Source: Draconibacterium halophilum (GTDB lineage Bacteria > Bacteroidota > Bacteroidia > Bacteroidales > Prolixibacteraceae). Taken from it: 64,000 nucleotides of DNA. The stretch covers positions 558,001 through 622,000 of the forward strand of contig NZ_CP048409.1 in assembly GCF_010448835.1 (NCBI RefSeq), read 5' to 3'. Made by a program: the position numbers and the translations under genes. Shown one piece after another: positions 19,794-28,282 of the stretch (position 1 is the first letter of the stretch; each line of letters starts with the position of its first letter). A model generated the notes under the pieces. The model was not told the DNA's origin, did no database searches, and saw only the letters and a list, made by a program, of their open reading frames with translations.

Positions 19794-19860
19794 CATGTCA
19801 TGCTAAAATTGTTCCGCATTTCCTGTAAACAAGATTTCGAAACAATTTAGGAATGACGTG
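19794..19860. repeat. Long imperfect inverted repeat downstream of the ATPase
   Basis: Arms CATGTCATGCTAAAATTG.. (19794-19815) and ..CAATTTAGGAATGACGTG (19839-19860) pair over about 22 bases with few mismatches, leaving a 23-nt loop. It follows the ATPase stop by ten bases and may act as a 3' hairpin, though no T-run follows. The arm sequence looks like a dispersed repeat: a partial match (GGGAATGACAC) occurs near 19977. Confidence 0.5.
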
Positions 19861-20010
19861 TCTATGGTTTAAACCGGTGAAAATTAATTATGAACTTCAA
19901 AGTCGAACACAGGTTATTACAGACTTGCGCAGGCTTTTGAGTGCAACTGTTACTTTCATCGCAATTTTGCAGCTTTGGGAATGACACTATTTGCAGTTTA
20001 AGAATTTTCT

Positions 20011-21171
20011 TTATTCGATATTGGATTTGTGCTTTTCTCGAAATTTACCCGGAGTAGTACCTTCAATGTCTTTAAATACACGCGAAAATGATGCAACAGA
20101 GCCAAATCCGGCTTGTTGAGCAATATATTCCATGGTGTATTTATTATTGGTTCTGGCAAATAAAAGTTGCTTAGCTTTTTCAACCCGGTACTTATTTACA
20201 AACTCATTAAAATTCATTTCAAATTCGTCGTTAATCAACTTCGAAATGTAGGTACGGTTAGTATGAAGTGATTTGCAAACAGTGCTGATCCTTAAATCGT
20301 TCTGCTGGTATATTTTCTCCGATTCAAATAAATTCAAAAGGCGTCCTTTTAAATCTTCTTTAGAAGAAAACGTTATTTCTTCTTTTGATTTATCAATTTC
20401 CGGTTCATACAGGGGAACCAAAATTTGACGCTGCATGTTTCCTTTGTATCCAACCAGAAAAAATATTGTTGTGAAAAAAACAGAGGGTATTAGAAGTGAA
20501 AGGTTGTGATGTATAAAATAGCTCCTGCCAAGCAGTGCAAAAATAATCGCCGCAATCGATATGGCAAAGGCAATGACGCTTAGATTTCTTACCCAATTAA
20601 TCTTCTTCCCTTCGGTGTTTGAAAAGTAGTTATTAATTACTTTATCGTGTTTAACGGCAATACGAATAATGAGAATCAGATAAATGATTGTTTGCAGAAT
20701 AAAAATGATTCGGCTGAATAAAAAATTCCATCCTCTAATTCCGGGCAAAGTGCTAAAGTTAACTCCTTTCAGGTTTGTATCTATAAGAATATGTTCGACA
20801 TACAAAATACGTTCTTCGGGCGTAAGTATTAGTGTTAAAATTAAAGTAGATAATCCAAAAATAATGCTCGGCAAGAAATGAAACAGATGTTGTGGGAATT
20901 TAAGACGTATGGTCGTTAATTGTAATATGTAGGTGTAAAAAATAGGATAAAGTGACAATGCGGCACATAAGTAGATGCTTTCGAAAAAAGCATAAAAGTG
21001 GTCGAATCGTGAGAAAAAAATAACATGAGAAACATATAATAAGCACGCAAAAAGTAAAAAAACACCAAGTGTCCAGCGAGGAAGATTAGCCGATTTTTTT
21101 TGAAATACAAAGTTTAAGCCCCAAAAGAGGGTGACGTAAACAGGCGATAATAATGCGATGGCTTGTATCAT
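20011..21171 (-). CDS. Membrane-anchored AraC-family transcriptional regulator
   Basis: A 386-residue protein with about seven predicted membrane segments in residues 5-235 and a C-terminal AraC-type double helix-turn-helix (about 285-380). The latter holds STVCKSLHTNRTYISKLIN, NFNEFVNKYRVEKAKQLL and YIAQQAGFGSVASFSRVFK. This layout (7TM plus AraC HTH) is common in Bacteroidota. The signal it senses is unknown. It lies downstream of the sulfatase/GH2 operon on the same strand but is separated from it by a very strong hairpin at 21401-21450, so it is probably transcribed on its own. Control of the glycan operon is possible but unproven. Confidence 0.88.
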   Translation of the reverse strand: MIQAIALLSPVYVTLFWGLNFVFQKKSANLPRWTLGVFLLFACLLYVSHVIFFSRFDHFYAFFESIYLCAALSLYPIFYTYILQLTTIRLKFPQHLFHFLPSIIFGLSTLILTLILTPEERILYVEHILIDTNLKGVNFSTLPGIRGWNFLFSRIIFILQTIIYLILIIRIAVKHDKVINNYFSNTEGKKINWVRNLSVIAFAISIAAIIFALLGRSYFIHHNLSLLIPSVFFTTIFFLVGYKGNMQRQILVPLYEPEIDKSKEEITFSSKEDLKGRLLNLFESEKIYQQNDLRISTVCKSLHTNRTYISKLINDEFEMNFNEFVNKYRVEKAKQLLFARTNNKYTMEYIAQQAGFGSVASFSRVFKDIEGTTPGKFREKHKSNIE

Positions 21172-21400
21172 TATTAAATTGTAATAAAATGGCTTGAGTG
21201 TAAAATTACTAATTTATGTTACATATGTTTACTTTTTACAATTTTGAGTTTGCTTTTTACGATTTGCAGATACCATTAAAAATGATAACCCGATCTTCGC
21301 AAAACGTTCAGAGTAGTACATAGAAAAAATGAGTAGAAAATATTTGGCGGTTCTTTGGTAATATTTGTTGCCGAAAACTGCCCACCTCCTCTAAGAATAA

Positions 21401-21450
21401 AAATAACTGAAAAAAGGTGGTTTGCTAACAACCACCTTTTTCAGTTATTT
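21401..21450. terminator. Bidirectional terminator with ~21-bp stem
   Basis: AAATAACTGAAAAAAGGTGG pairs with its complement ending at 21450 over 21 bases, with one bulged A and a 7-nt loop (TGCTAAC). A and T runs inside the stem give U-tracts on both strands. It lies 13 bases past the stop of the minus-strand TIM-barrel gene. Confidence 0.85.
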
Positions 21451-21463
21451 ATGGATTTTACTT

Positions 21464-22393
21464 TTAAGCTTCAAAAGAATCGGCTTTCCGGTACGCTTCA
21501 ATAAAAGCTATTTCGCCTTCTTTTCCGGGAATACTTTTACCATGTTCGGCGCAAATTGTTCCGTTATATCCTTTATCGTACATATGTTTGAAGATATTGA
21601 CAAAGTTAATCTCTCCGGTTCCGGGTTCTTTACGTCCTGGGTTATCGCCACAATGAAAGGCTCCAATATAATCCCAGCAGATATCCATATTCATAATGAG
21701 ATTGCCTTCGGTAATTTGCTGGTGGTATAAATCATCAACGATTTTACAACTTGGATGATTTACGGCAACACAAATCATTTTTGCCTGTGGCATTTTTGTA
21801 AGGAATAATTTTGGATGGTCAACCTGGTGGTTTAGTGGTTCCATAACTAAATCCAGTCCGCTTGTTCCGGCAACATCACAACAAGCACGCATATTTTTAA
21901 TTACATTAATGGTTTGATAGTCCCAATCCATTTTCTCGTCGTATATACCGAATGTTATCAATCCTGTTTTTGCACCTGTTCTTTTTTGAACGTCAAGAGC
22001 TTCTTCGGTTTTAGTTACCAACATTTTAGTAACTTCAGGATCGTCAGTAACACCGTATTTGGCGCCATGATCGGCATAAACGATAAACGGGCCAATATCG
22101 AGTCCAAGACGCGCTGCTTCGTTGCCAATCTTTTCCTGCATTTCTGCTGGTTTCCACATCAATCCGTTATCAAAAAATGCAGTGAAACCCTGATCGGCAA
22201 TAAACTTCAGGTTTTCAATCGGATCTTTTCCAACATGTTCGCGGAAGGTTCCAAGTCCCGGCGCGTATTTCAACTTAAATTTAGCCGAATTTGATACTTT
22301 TGAATCAGAAACTGATGCAGCTGCAATGCCTGATATACTACTGAATGCCAGCGTTCCCGCTGCCGCGTTACGAATAAAATTTCTTCTTTCCAT
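21464..22393 (-). CDS. Tat-exported TIM-barrel isomerase (hydroxypyruvate isomerase-like)
   Basis: A 309-residue protein with a twin-arginine signal (MERRNFIRNAAAG) followed by a xylose-isomerase-like TIM barrel. Family segments are VMEPLNHQVDHP near residue 180, MNMDICWDYIGAFHCGDNPGR, and the ending ICAEHGKSIPGKEGE with conserved Glu and His. The closest fit is the hydroxypyruvate isomerase group. Most secreted Bacteroidota members have unknown sugar substrates, so the enzyme name is tentative. It is probably the last gene of the GH2-sulfatase-sulfatase operon, 107 bases after the second sulfatase. Confidence 0.82.
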   Translation of the reverse strand: MERRNFIRNAAAGTLAFSSISGIAAASVSDSKVSNSAKFKLKYAPGLGTFREHVGKDPIENLKFIADQGFTAFFDNGLMWKPAEMQEKIGNEAARLGLDIGPFIVYADHGAKYGVTDDPEVTKMLVTKTEEALDVQKRTGAKTGLITFGIYDEKMDWDYQTINVIKNMRACCDVAGTSGLDLVMEPLNHQVDHPKLFLTKMPQAKMICVAVNHPSCKIVDDLYHQQITEGNLIMNMDICWDYIGAFHCGDNPGRKEPGTGEINFVNIFKHMYDKGYNGTICAEHGKSIPGKEGEIAFIEAYRKADSFEA

Positions 22394-22500
22394 GGTTATG
22401 TGGTTTAAATTATTGCTGTTTTGTCTGTTGTCCTTTAGACATAAAAAAATATGTTCTCTTTAACATGACGTAAAAGATATGAAATATGACTATATTTTGC

Positions 22501-24075
22501 TTAGTCAATAGTGATTTTACTTCCCCACCAATCATTGCCCGGATTGAAATCCTCTGAGAGCATCCAAAGCCGTTCTTTTTCCAGTGCGGGCCATTTATTA
22601 TCGATTACTTTTTGCCGATGCGCCTTTTCGCGCTCCGCTGTCCATGTTGGATCTTGTGTTGGATAACGAGCCCCCATTTCCTGCAGCATTTCAAAAAGTT
22701 GTCGACTCATGTCTCTCACTTTGTCGGGATTTTCAATAGCCAGATCGTTTTGCTCACCCAAGTCGTTCTTCAAGTTGTATAATTCCTCACGGCCATCTTC
22801 GTAATAATGAATGAGTTTCCAATCGCCCAAACGGATAATGGATGAGGGTTCGCCTCCCTGGTTTCCGTAATGCGGGTAATGCCAGATTAAAGGGCGTTCT
22901 GCAAGCGATTGGCCTTTTAAAAGTGGAACAAGACTAACTCCGTCCGTGTGTTCTTCCGGTTTTAAATCGGCTCCGCAAAGTTCAAGAATTGTGGGGTAGA
23001 AATCAGTTCCTGTAACAGGTGTGTTGCATTTCTGACCATTACCCACGTCGGGAACTTTGATAAAAAATGGTTCGCGAATACCGCCTTCAAATTGATATCC
23101 TTTTCCGCCACGCAGCGGTTTATTCGAGGTAGCAAATGCATCGCCGGCTGCCACGCCACCATTATCGCCGGTAAAACAGATTATGGTATTTTCGGCTAAA
23201 CCTAGTTGGTCTAATGCATCCAGCACATAACCCACGGCATCGTCGGTGCTTTCCACCAGCCCGGCATAAATAGGGTTGTCCTGGTGTTGGCGGATGGGTA
23301 GAAAATGGCCCATTTCAAATCCTGTTTCCGCTATTCCCATTGCTTCTGCTTTGTCGCGGTATTTTGCCCATTTTTTCTGTGTGGTTTGTATGGGACCGTG
23401 CACGGCATAAAACGACAGGTAAGCAAAAAAAGCAGTGTCTTTGTGATTTTCTATAAAGTTGACGGTTTCTTTTGCCAGTCGCATGGTGAGGTTTTCGCCA
23501 TCGGGGCCACTCGGTAAGTTTGGATTTGTCCATGGAGAAAAATAACCGCCAATTGGACTACCAACATCCCAGCCGCCTTTATTGATGTCAAAGCCATGAT
23601 CTTCGGGCCACGATCCTTTTTCGCCCAAATGCCATTTGCCGGCAAAAAAAGTTTTATAACCAGCTTCCTTCATTGCTTCGGGCAATGTGGTATAACTGTG
23701 CTGAAGATGATGGACATACTCAGGAGGAAGCAGTTTTGTGGCCCTGCCTGTATTGCTCCATTCTTCGCCGGTTTTTGCGCCGATCCAGTCGGTAATACCA
23801 TGCCGCGCCGGGAATTTTCCACTTAAAATACTGGCTCGCGACGGGCTGCAAACCTGACAAGCTGCATAGCCGTCGGTAAATAGCATCCCTTCTTGTGCAA
23901 TACGGTCGATGTTGGGTGTTTCGTAGTATTTGCTGCCCATTACACTGCAGTCGGTGTAGCCATAATCGTCAACCAGAATAAAAAGAACATTGGGTAAGCC
24001 AACCTCTTGTTTTTTCGGTTCACATGAAAATAATGTAACCGCAATTATAACCAGAAAGGTGATTTTGTTATTCAT
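22501..24075 (-). CDS. Sulfatase, S1 family lipoprotein
   Basis: A 524-residue sulfatase. The lipobox LFSC places the lipidated Cys at 18. Metal ligands D36-D37 sit in ILVDDYG. The formylglycine motif C76-S-P-S-R80 is the cysteine type that needs an anaerobic (anSME) or FGE-type maturase, neither of which is in the window. FAGKWHLGEKG carries the conserved Lys and His, and ICFTGDNGG the second metal-binding Asp-Asn. The first gene of the pair ends nine bases upstream, so both are in one operon. With the GH2 enzyme it likely desulfates a glycan outside the inner membrane; the sulfate position is unknown. Confidence 0.93.
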   Translation of the reverse strand: MNNKITFLVIIAVTLFSCEPKKQEVGLPNVLFILVDDYGYTDCSVMGSKYYETPNIDRIAQEGMLFTDGYAACQVCSPSRASILSGKFPARHGITDWIGAKTGEEWSNTGRATKLLPPEYVHHLQHSYTTLPEAMKEAGYKTFFAGKWHLGEKGSWPEDHGFDINKGGWDVGSPIGGYFSPWTNPNLPSGPDGENLTMRLAKETVNFIENHKDTAFFAYLSFYAVHGPIQTTQKKWAKYRDKAEAMGIAETGFEMGHFLPIRQHQDNPIYAGLVESTDDAVGYVLDALDQLGLAENTIICFTGDNGGVAAGDAFATSNKPLRGGKGYQFEGGIREPFFIKVPDVGNGQKCNTPVTGTDFYPTILELCGADLKPEEHTDGVSLVPLLKGQSLAERPLIWHYPHYGNQGGEPSSIIRLGDWKLIHYYEDGREELYNLKNDLGEQNDLAIENPDKVRDMSRQLFEMLQEMGARYPTQDPTWTAEREKAHRQKVIDNKWPALEKERLWMLSEDFNPGNDWWGSKITID

Positions 24076-24084
24076 AATGTTAGT

Positions 24085-25521
24085 TTATTCTTCATTTCCG
24101 AATTTGAAAAGATCAGATTTGGTGTGTGATTTCTCGATAAGAGCACTTAGCTCTTCGACCAACTCCGGATGATCGCTGGCAACATTGTTCTCTTCGCCCA
24201 CGTCGGTGGTAAGATTGTATAATTCGGTAGTCGTCTTCTCGGGTGTAAAAACGTTGTAACGCACGAGTTTCCAGTCACCCTTTCTAACCGCCTGTCTTCC
24301 TCCTTTTTCATGGAATTCCCAGTATAAATAATCGTGTTGCTCCGCTTGTTTCTCTCCAAGCAGAGTGGGTAAAAACGAAATTCCGTCAATCGAATCGGGA
24401 GTTGAAATGCCTGTAACTTCCGCCACGGTTGGAAATACATCCCAAAATGCAGAAATGTGATCGGTTGAACTGGCAGCTTTAATTTTTCCGTCCCACATTG
24501 CAATCATCGGTACACGAATACCACCTTCGTACAAGTCGCGTTTGTAACCTTTCAAAGGTTCGTTTGAATTGAAATAATCAGGATCGGCTCCACCTTCCAA
24601 ATGCGGACCGTTATCTGAGGTAAATATGATCAAGGTGTTTTCGTAAATTCCCAGCTCTTTCAGTTTGGCAACGATTTCGCCAACCTGCATATCCAGATAG
24701 TCAACCATAGCAGCAAATGCTGCGTGTGTCTCCTGTTGCGAACCGTATCCGCCTTGTTTATAATTTGGTCCATCATCAACTCCTATGTAAGCTTTTTCAG
24801 GCTCAAGTTTTCCTCTGTATTTGGCAATGTACTCATCAGGAGCAAACAATTCAGCATGCGGAATTATTGACGGATAATACATAAAAAACGGTTGATCTTT
24901 GTTGTTTTCGATAAAACGAATCGCTTCATTGTGGATCAGTTCCGGTCCGTAAGCTTCTGTTTTTTTTCCGGAATTACCTTCAAGAACAACCTTTTCCTGA
25001 TTATGCCAAAGGTGATAGGGGTAATAATTGTGTCCCATTCGCTGGCAATTGTATCCATAAAACTCGTCAAATCCCTGCATGTTCGGATCACCTTCCGAAC
25101 CCGGATAACCCAATCCCCACTTGCCAAAAGCGCCGGTTGTGTATCCGGCTTCTTTTAAGGCTTCGGCAATGGTGACTGCATCAGGCACTATTGGAAATTG
25201 TCCTTCAGGCTGCCACTCTTTGTTGCCTCTTATCGGTGTGTGCCCGGTGTGTTGTCCGGTCATTAAAGCCGAACGTGATGGAGCACAAACCGTTGAGCCC
25301 GAATAATGCTGAGTGAACAGCATTCCGTTTTCGGCCAGTTTATCGATATTGGGCGTTGAAAAATGAGTTTGTCCATAACAACTCAGGTCCCCATAACCCA
25401 AATCATCGGCCAAAATGTAAATAATATTTGGCTTGGCAGGCTGTGTCTCTGTCGTTTTTGTTTTTGGCTGACAAGCCAGCAGCAGTATGCCAAAAATAGT
25501 TGGTAAGATTAATTTTCTCAT
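24085..25521 (-). CDS. Sulfatase, S1 family lipoprotein
   Basis: A 478-residue sulfatase with lipobox LLAC (Cys17), metal ligands D39-D40 in ILADDLGYGD, and the formylglycine motif C79-A-P-S-R83 followed by SALMTGQHTGH. FGKWGLG has the conserved Lys, and IIFTSDNGPH has the Asp-Asn metal pair. It is clearly distinct from the neighbouring sulfatase (CAPSR versus CSPSR, shorter C-terminal domain), so the two probably act on different sulfate positions. It lies 15 bases after the GH2 gene and nine before the next sulfatase on the minus strand. Confidence 0.93.
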   Translation of the reverse strand: MRKLILPTIFGILLLACQPKTKTTETQPAKPNIIYILADDLGYGDLSCYGQTHFSTPNIDKLAENGMLFTQHYSGSTVCAPSRSALMTGQHTGHTPIRGNKEWQPEGQFPIVPDAVTIAEALKEAGYTTGAFGKWGLGYPGSEGDPNMQGFDEFYGYNCQRMGHNYYPYHLWHNQEKVVLEGNSGKKTEAYGPELIHNEAIRFIENNKDQPFFMYYPSIIPHAELFAPDEYIAKYRGKLEPEKAYIGVDDGPNYKQGGYGSQQETHAAFAAMVDYLDMQVGEIVAKLKELGIYENTLIIFTSDNGPHLEGGADPDYFNSNEPLKGYKRDLYEGGIRVPMIAMWDGKIKAASSTDHISAFWDVFPTVAEVTGISTPDSIDGISFLPTLLGEKQAEQHDYLYWEFHEKGGRQAVRKGDWKLVRYNVFTPEKTTTELYNLTTDVGEENNVASDHPELVEELSALIEKSHTKSDLFKFGNEE

Positions 25522-25536
25522 AGTTAGTTAATCGTA

Positions 25537-27975
25537 TTAAATCTGTTTTGTTTTAATCGAAATTGTTGCAGGCTCAAGTCCTTCTCCACTTACTTCCAGT
25601 TGCATTTCTCCGGCCTCTTCAACCGATTGAACGGTTACCACCAGTTTGCCGCTAAAGGCTTTCATTGTCGGCAGGTGGAACAACTCGAGCGAAGTAGCAT
25701 CGCCATTACAAACAGCTTTGTATTTTCCGGCACCGCTAACTTTAAAATTTAGTTGATTGGTGGCAGTGGGGCAAATGTTTCCGTCTTCGTCAACAACCGA
25801 AACGGTAATGTAGCTGAGGTCGTTTCCGTTAGCAGTAATCTCATCGCGATCGGCTGATAATTGCAGGTGATGAGGAGCTCCCGCAGTACGAATTTCCTGT
25901 TCTGCAACGGCATTTCCGTTGTTGTCGAAAGCAACAACTTTAACGGTTCCGGGTTCGTATTTTACATCCATCCACATCAGGCGGTTTCTGTTCAGCAAGG
26001 TCTCTTTGCTTTTCTTTTGAACACCCTGACTTTTGCCGTTAACGAACAATTCGGCACTGTTGTAATTGGTGTAAACAAAAACGGGCGTTGTTTCACCTTC
26101 GCGGCCTTCCCAGTTCCAGTGCGGAAGAATGTGCAGGGTTTCGTCTTCAGTGTTCCAACGGCTGCGGTACAGGTAGTAGCGGTCTTTGGGTAAACCTGCC
26201 AGGTCGCAAATGCCAAAATACGAACTGCGCGATGGCCACGCTTCGTTGTAAGGTGTTGGTTCGCCGAGATAATCGAAACCGGTCCAGACGAACTCACCAA
26301 TTACCCAATCAAAATTATCCTGCCAGTAAAAATCTTCATCAGGAATGTTCGACCACGAGCAAGCTTCCAAATCGTATGATGAACTTTGGAAATCATCGTA
26401 ACGTTTCATTTTCGCCTGTTCAACCGGGAACTTGTAAATTCCGCGGGAACTTACTGTAGAAGCTGTTTCAGATCCCAGAATAAATCCTTGCGGAAAACGT
26501 TCGTAAGCTTCATCGTATAGATGCAAACGGTAATTTAAACCGGGAATATCCATAATAGCGCCAAATCCGTTTTTCAGGGTGTTGCCAACCTGGTCCATTC
26601 CAACGGTAACAGGCCGTGTCGGGTCTTCTCTGTGAAAAATATCCTGCAACCATTTTGCCAGCTTAACGCCCTCGGTGCCCCACTGATCGGGAACTTCATT
26701 TCCCGAGCTCCACATAACAATGCTGGGGTGATTGCGAGTTGCGCGAACGAGATTTACCACGTCTTTTTCGGCCCAGTCGTTAAAATAAAGATTGTAACCG
26801 TTTTCAACTTTAGGTTTTGCCCATTCATCAAAACTTTCGGCCAGAAAAAGAAATCCCATTTCGTCGCAAAGTTCCAGTTGTTCCATCGACGGCATATTGT
26901 GCGACGAACGGATGGCATTACAACCCATATCTTTTAAAATGGTAAGCTGGCGTTTTAATGCCGCTTTGTTAACAGCTGCACCAAGTGGCCCCAAATCGTG
27001 GTGAAGACACACGCCTTTAAACTTGGTAACTTTGCCATTCAGCACCAATCCTTTTCCACGTTCGTATACCACACTTCGTACGCCAAAACGAATGTTTTGT
27101 TCGTCTTTTAACGTGTTGCCTTTGTACAATTTCATGTTAGCCGTGTATAAATAGGGCGATTCGGTATCCCAGAGTTTTGGATTGGGAATGGCTATGTTTT
27201 GTTCTGTTTTTGTACCAAAAACTTCGTCGGTGGTGTTTGTTGCCACTATATTTCCTTCGGCATCTCTTATTTCGGTAACTACGTTAATGTTGCTTCCGTT
27301 AACTTCGGCTTTTAAATTTACCTGCGCCAGTTCGTTCGATACAAAAGGCGTGGTAATAAACGTTCCCCATTGTTTAAAATTAACCTCATCTTTTACAATT
27401 ATCTGCACTTTGCGGTAAATTCCGGCACCGGGATACCAGCGCGATGATGATTCTTTATTTTCAAGGCGAACAGCTAACAAGTTTTCTTCGCCGGCGTTCA
27501 CGAAGTCGCTAATATCAAAATAAAAATAGCTGTAGCCGTATGGGCGGTTACCAACTTTTTCCCCGTTGATGTATACCTCGGCGTTACTCATGGCGCCATC
27601 AAAAACAAGGAGGGCTTTTTTCCCGGGGCCAAAATCAGGGAGTTCGAAAGTTTTTCGGTACCAGCCAATTCCAATATGTGGCAATGCCCCGGTGCGTCCG
27701 GTGCGCAGGCGGGCTTCGTCCTCCATATCTTGTGCAACCCGTACTTTCTGGGCATCAATTTGTTTGTCGAATGGTCCTTTAATGGCCCAATCGTGTGGAA
27801 CTTTTACATCTTCCCAGCCATCAACTGCGGTTGCCGGAAGTTGAGCGTCAGTAACTTCCTGGTTAATGAACTTCCAGTCTTTTTCAAGTGTTTGTTTACT
27901 TCGTGTTTCGTTGTCTGTTTCAGCACAAGCCGAAAAAAGGAAGAGAATAATGAATAAAGAAAATAAAGATTTCAT
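25537..27975 (-). CDS. Glycoside hydrolase family 2 lipoprotein (beta-galactosidase-like)
   Basis: An 812-residue lipoprotein (lipobox FSAC, Cys17) with the GH2 order: sugar-binding jelly roll (about 60-200, with GIGWYRKTFELP and GNRPYGYSYF), immunoglobulin-like domain (200-300), then a TIM barrel holding KGVCLHHDLGPLG, the acid/base Glu in MWSSGNEVP and the nucleophile Glu in VIGEFVWTGFDYLGEP. A DUF4982-like and a further beta domain follow to the end. It is the first gene of a minus-strand operon with two sulfatases and a TIM-barrel protein, consistent with cleavage of a sulfated galactan- or uronic-acid-type glycan. Exact linkage specificity cannot be read from the sequence. Confidence 0.93.
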   Translation of the reverse strand: MKSLFSLFIILFLFSACAETDNETRSKQTLEKDWKFINQEVTDAQLPATAVDGWEDVKVPHDWAIKGPFDKQIDAQKVRVAQDMEDEARLRTGRTGALPHIGIGWYRKTFELPDFGPGKKALLVFDGAMSNAEVYINGEKVGNRPYGYSYFYFDISDFVNAGEENLLAVRLENKESSSRWYPGAGIYRKVQIIVKDEVNFKQWGTFITTPFVSNELAQVNLKAEVNGSNINVVTEIRDAEGNIVATNTTDEVFGTKTEQNIAIPNPKLWDTESPYLYTANMKLYKGNTLKDEQNIRFGVRSVVYERGKGLVLNGKVTKFKGVCLHHDLGPLGAAVNKAALKRQLTILKDMGCNAIRSSHNMPSMEQLELCDEMGFLFLAESFDEWAKPKVENGYNLYFNDWAEKDVVNLVRATRNHPSIVMWSSGNEVPDQWGTEGVKLAKWLQDIFHREDPTRPVTVGMDQVGNTLKNGFGAIMDIPGLNYRLHLYDEAYERFPQGFILGSETASTVSSRGIYKFPVEQAKMKRYDDFQSSSYDLEACSWSNIPDEDFYWQDNFDWVIGEFVWTGFDYLGEPTPYNEAWPSRSSYFGICDLAGLPKDRYYLYRSRWNTEDETLHILPHWNWEGREGETTPVFVYTNYNSAELFVNGKSQGVQKKSKETLLNRNRLMWMDVKYEPGTVKVVAFDNNGNAVAEQEIRTAGAPHHLQLSADRDEITANGNDLSYITVSVVDEDGNICPTATNQLNFKVSGAGKYKAVCNGDATSLELFHLPTMKAFSGKLVVTVQSVEEAGEMQLEVSGEGLEPATISIKTKQI

Positions 27976-28100
27976 ATGGTATTAATTGTTTGTTTTTAGC
28001 AGATTTTAATGCGACACCTATTCATACCGTTAAAACTTACACTTTAATGGTTATTTTATTTGCCATATTGTTTTGCCCTTTCATTAAAAGAATTTCAAAT

Positions 28101-28206
28101 GGTACCTACTATTATAGATGCATTCATGTTTATTCATACATATGTTTTCAGTAAAATATTTGTTGCCGTAAGTTATAATTCTACTGGTAGGTACTGGTAT
28201 GGTACA
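28101..28206. promoter_or_regulatory. GGTAC-rich repeated sites upstream of the GH2 operon
   Basis: GGTACCTAC at 28101 is opposed by ACTGGTAGGTACTGGTATGG at 28183, which itself contains ACTGGTA twice with a 10-base period and is followed by GGTAC. The sites lie 130-230 bases upstream of the GH2 start and could be operator half-sites. No other structure is visible in 27976-28282. Confidence 0.3.
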
Positions 28207-28282
28207 AATATGCAAAGAAAACCAATCATCTGTATCATTTCAGAACCTATCGTGCAACACAATATTTTTAGAAAAAGAGCAA

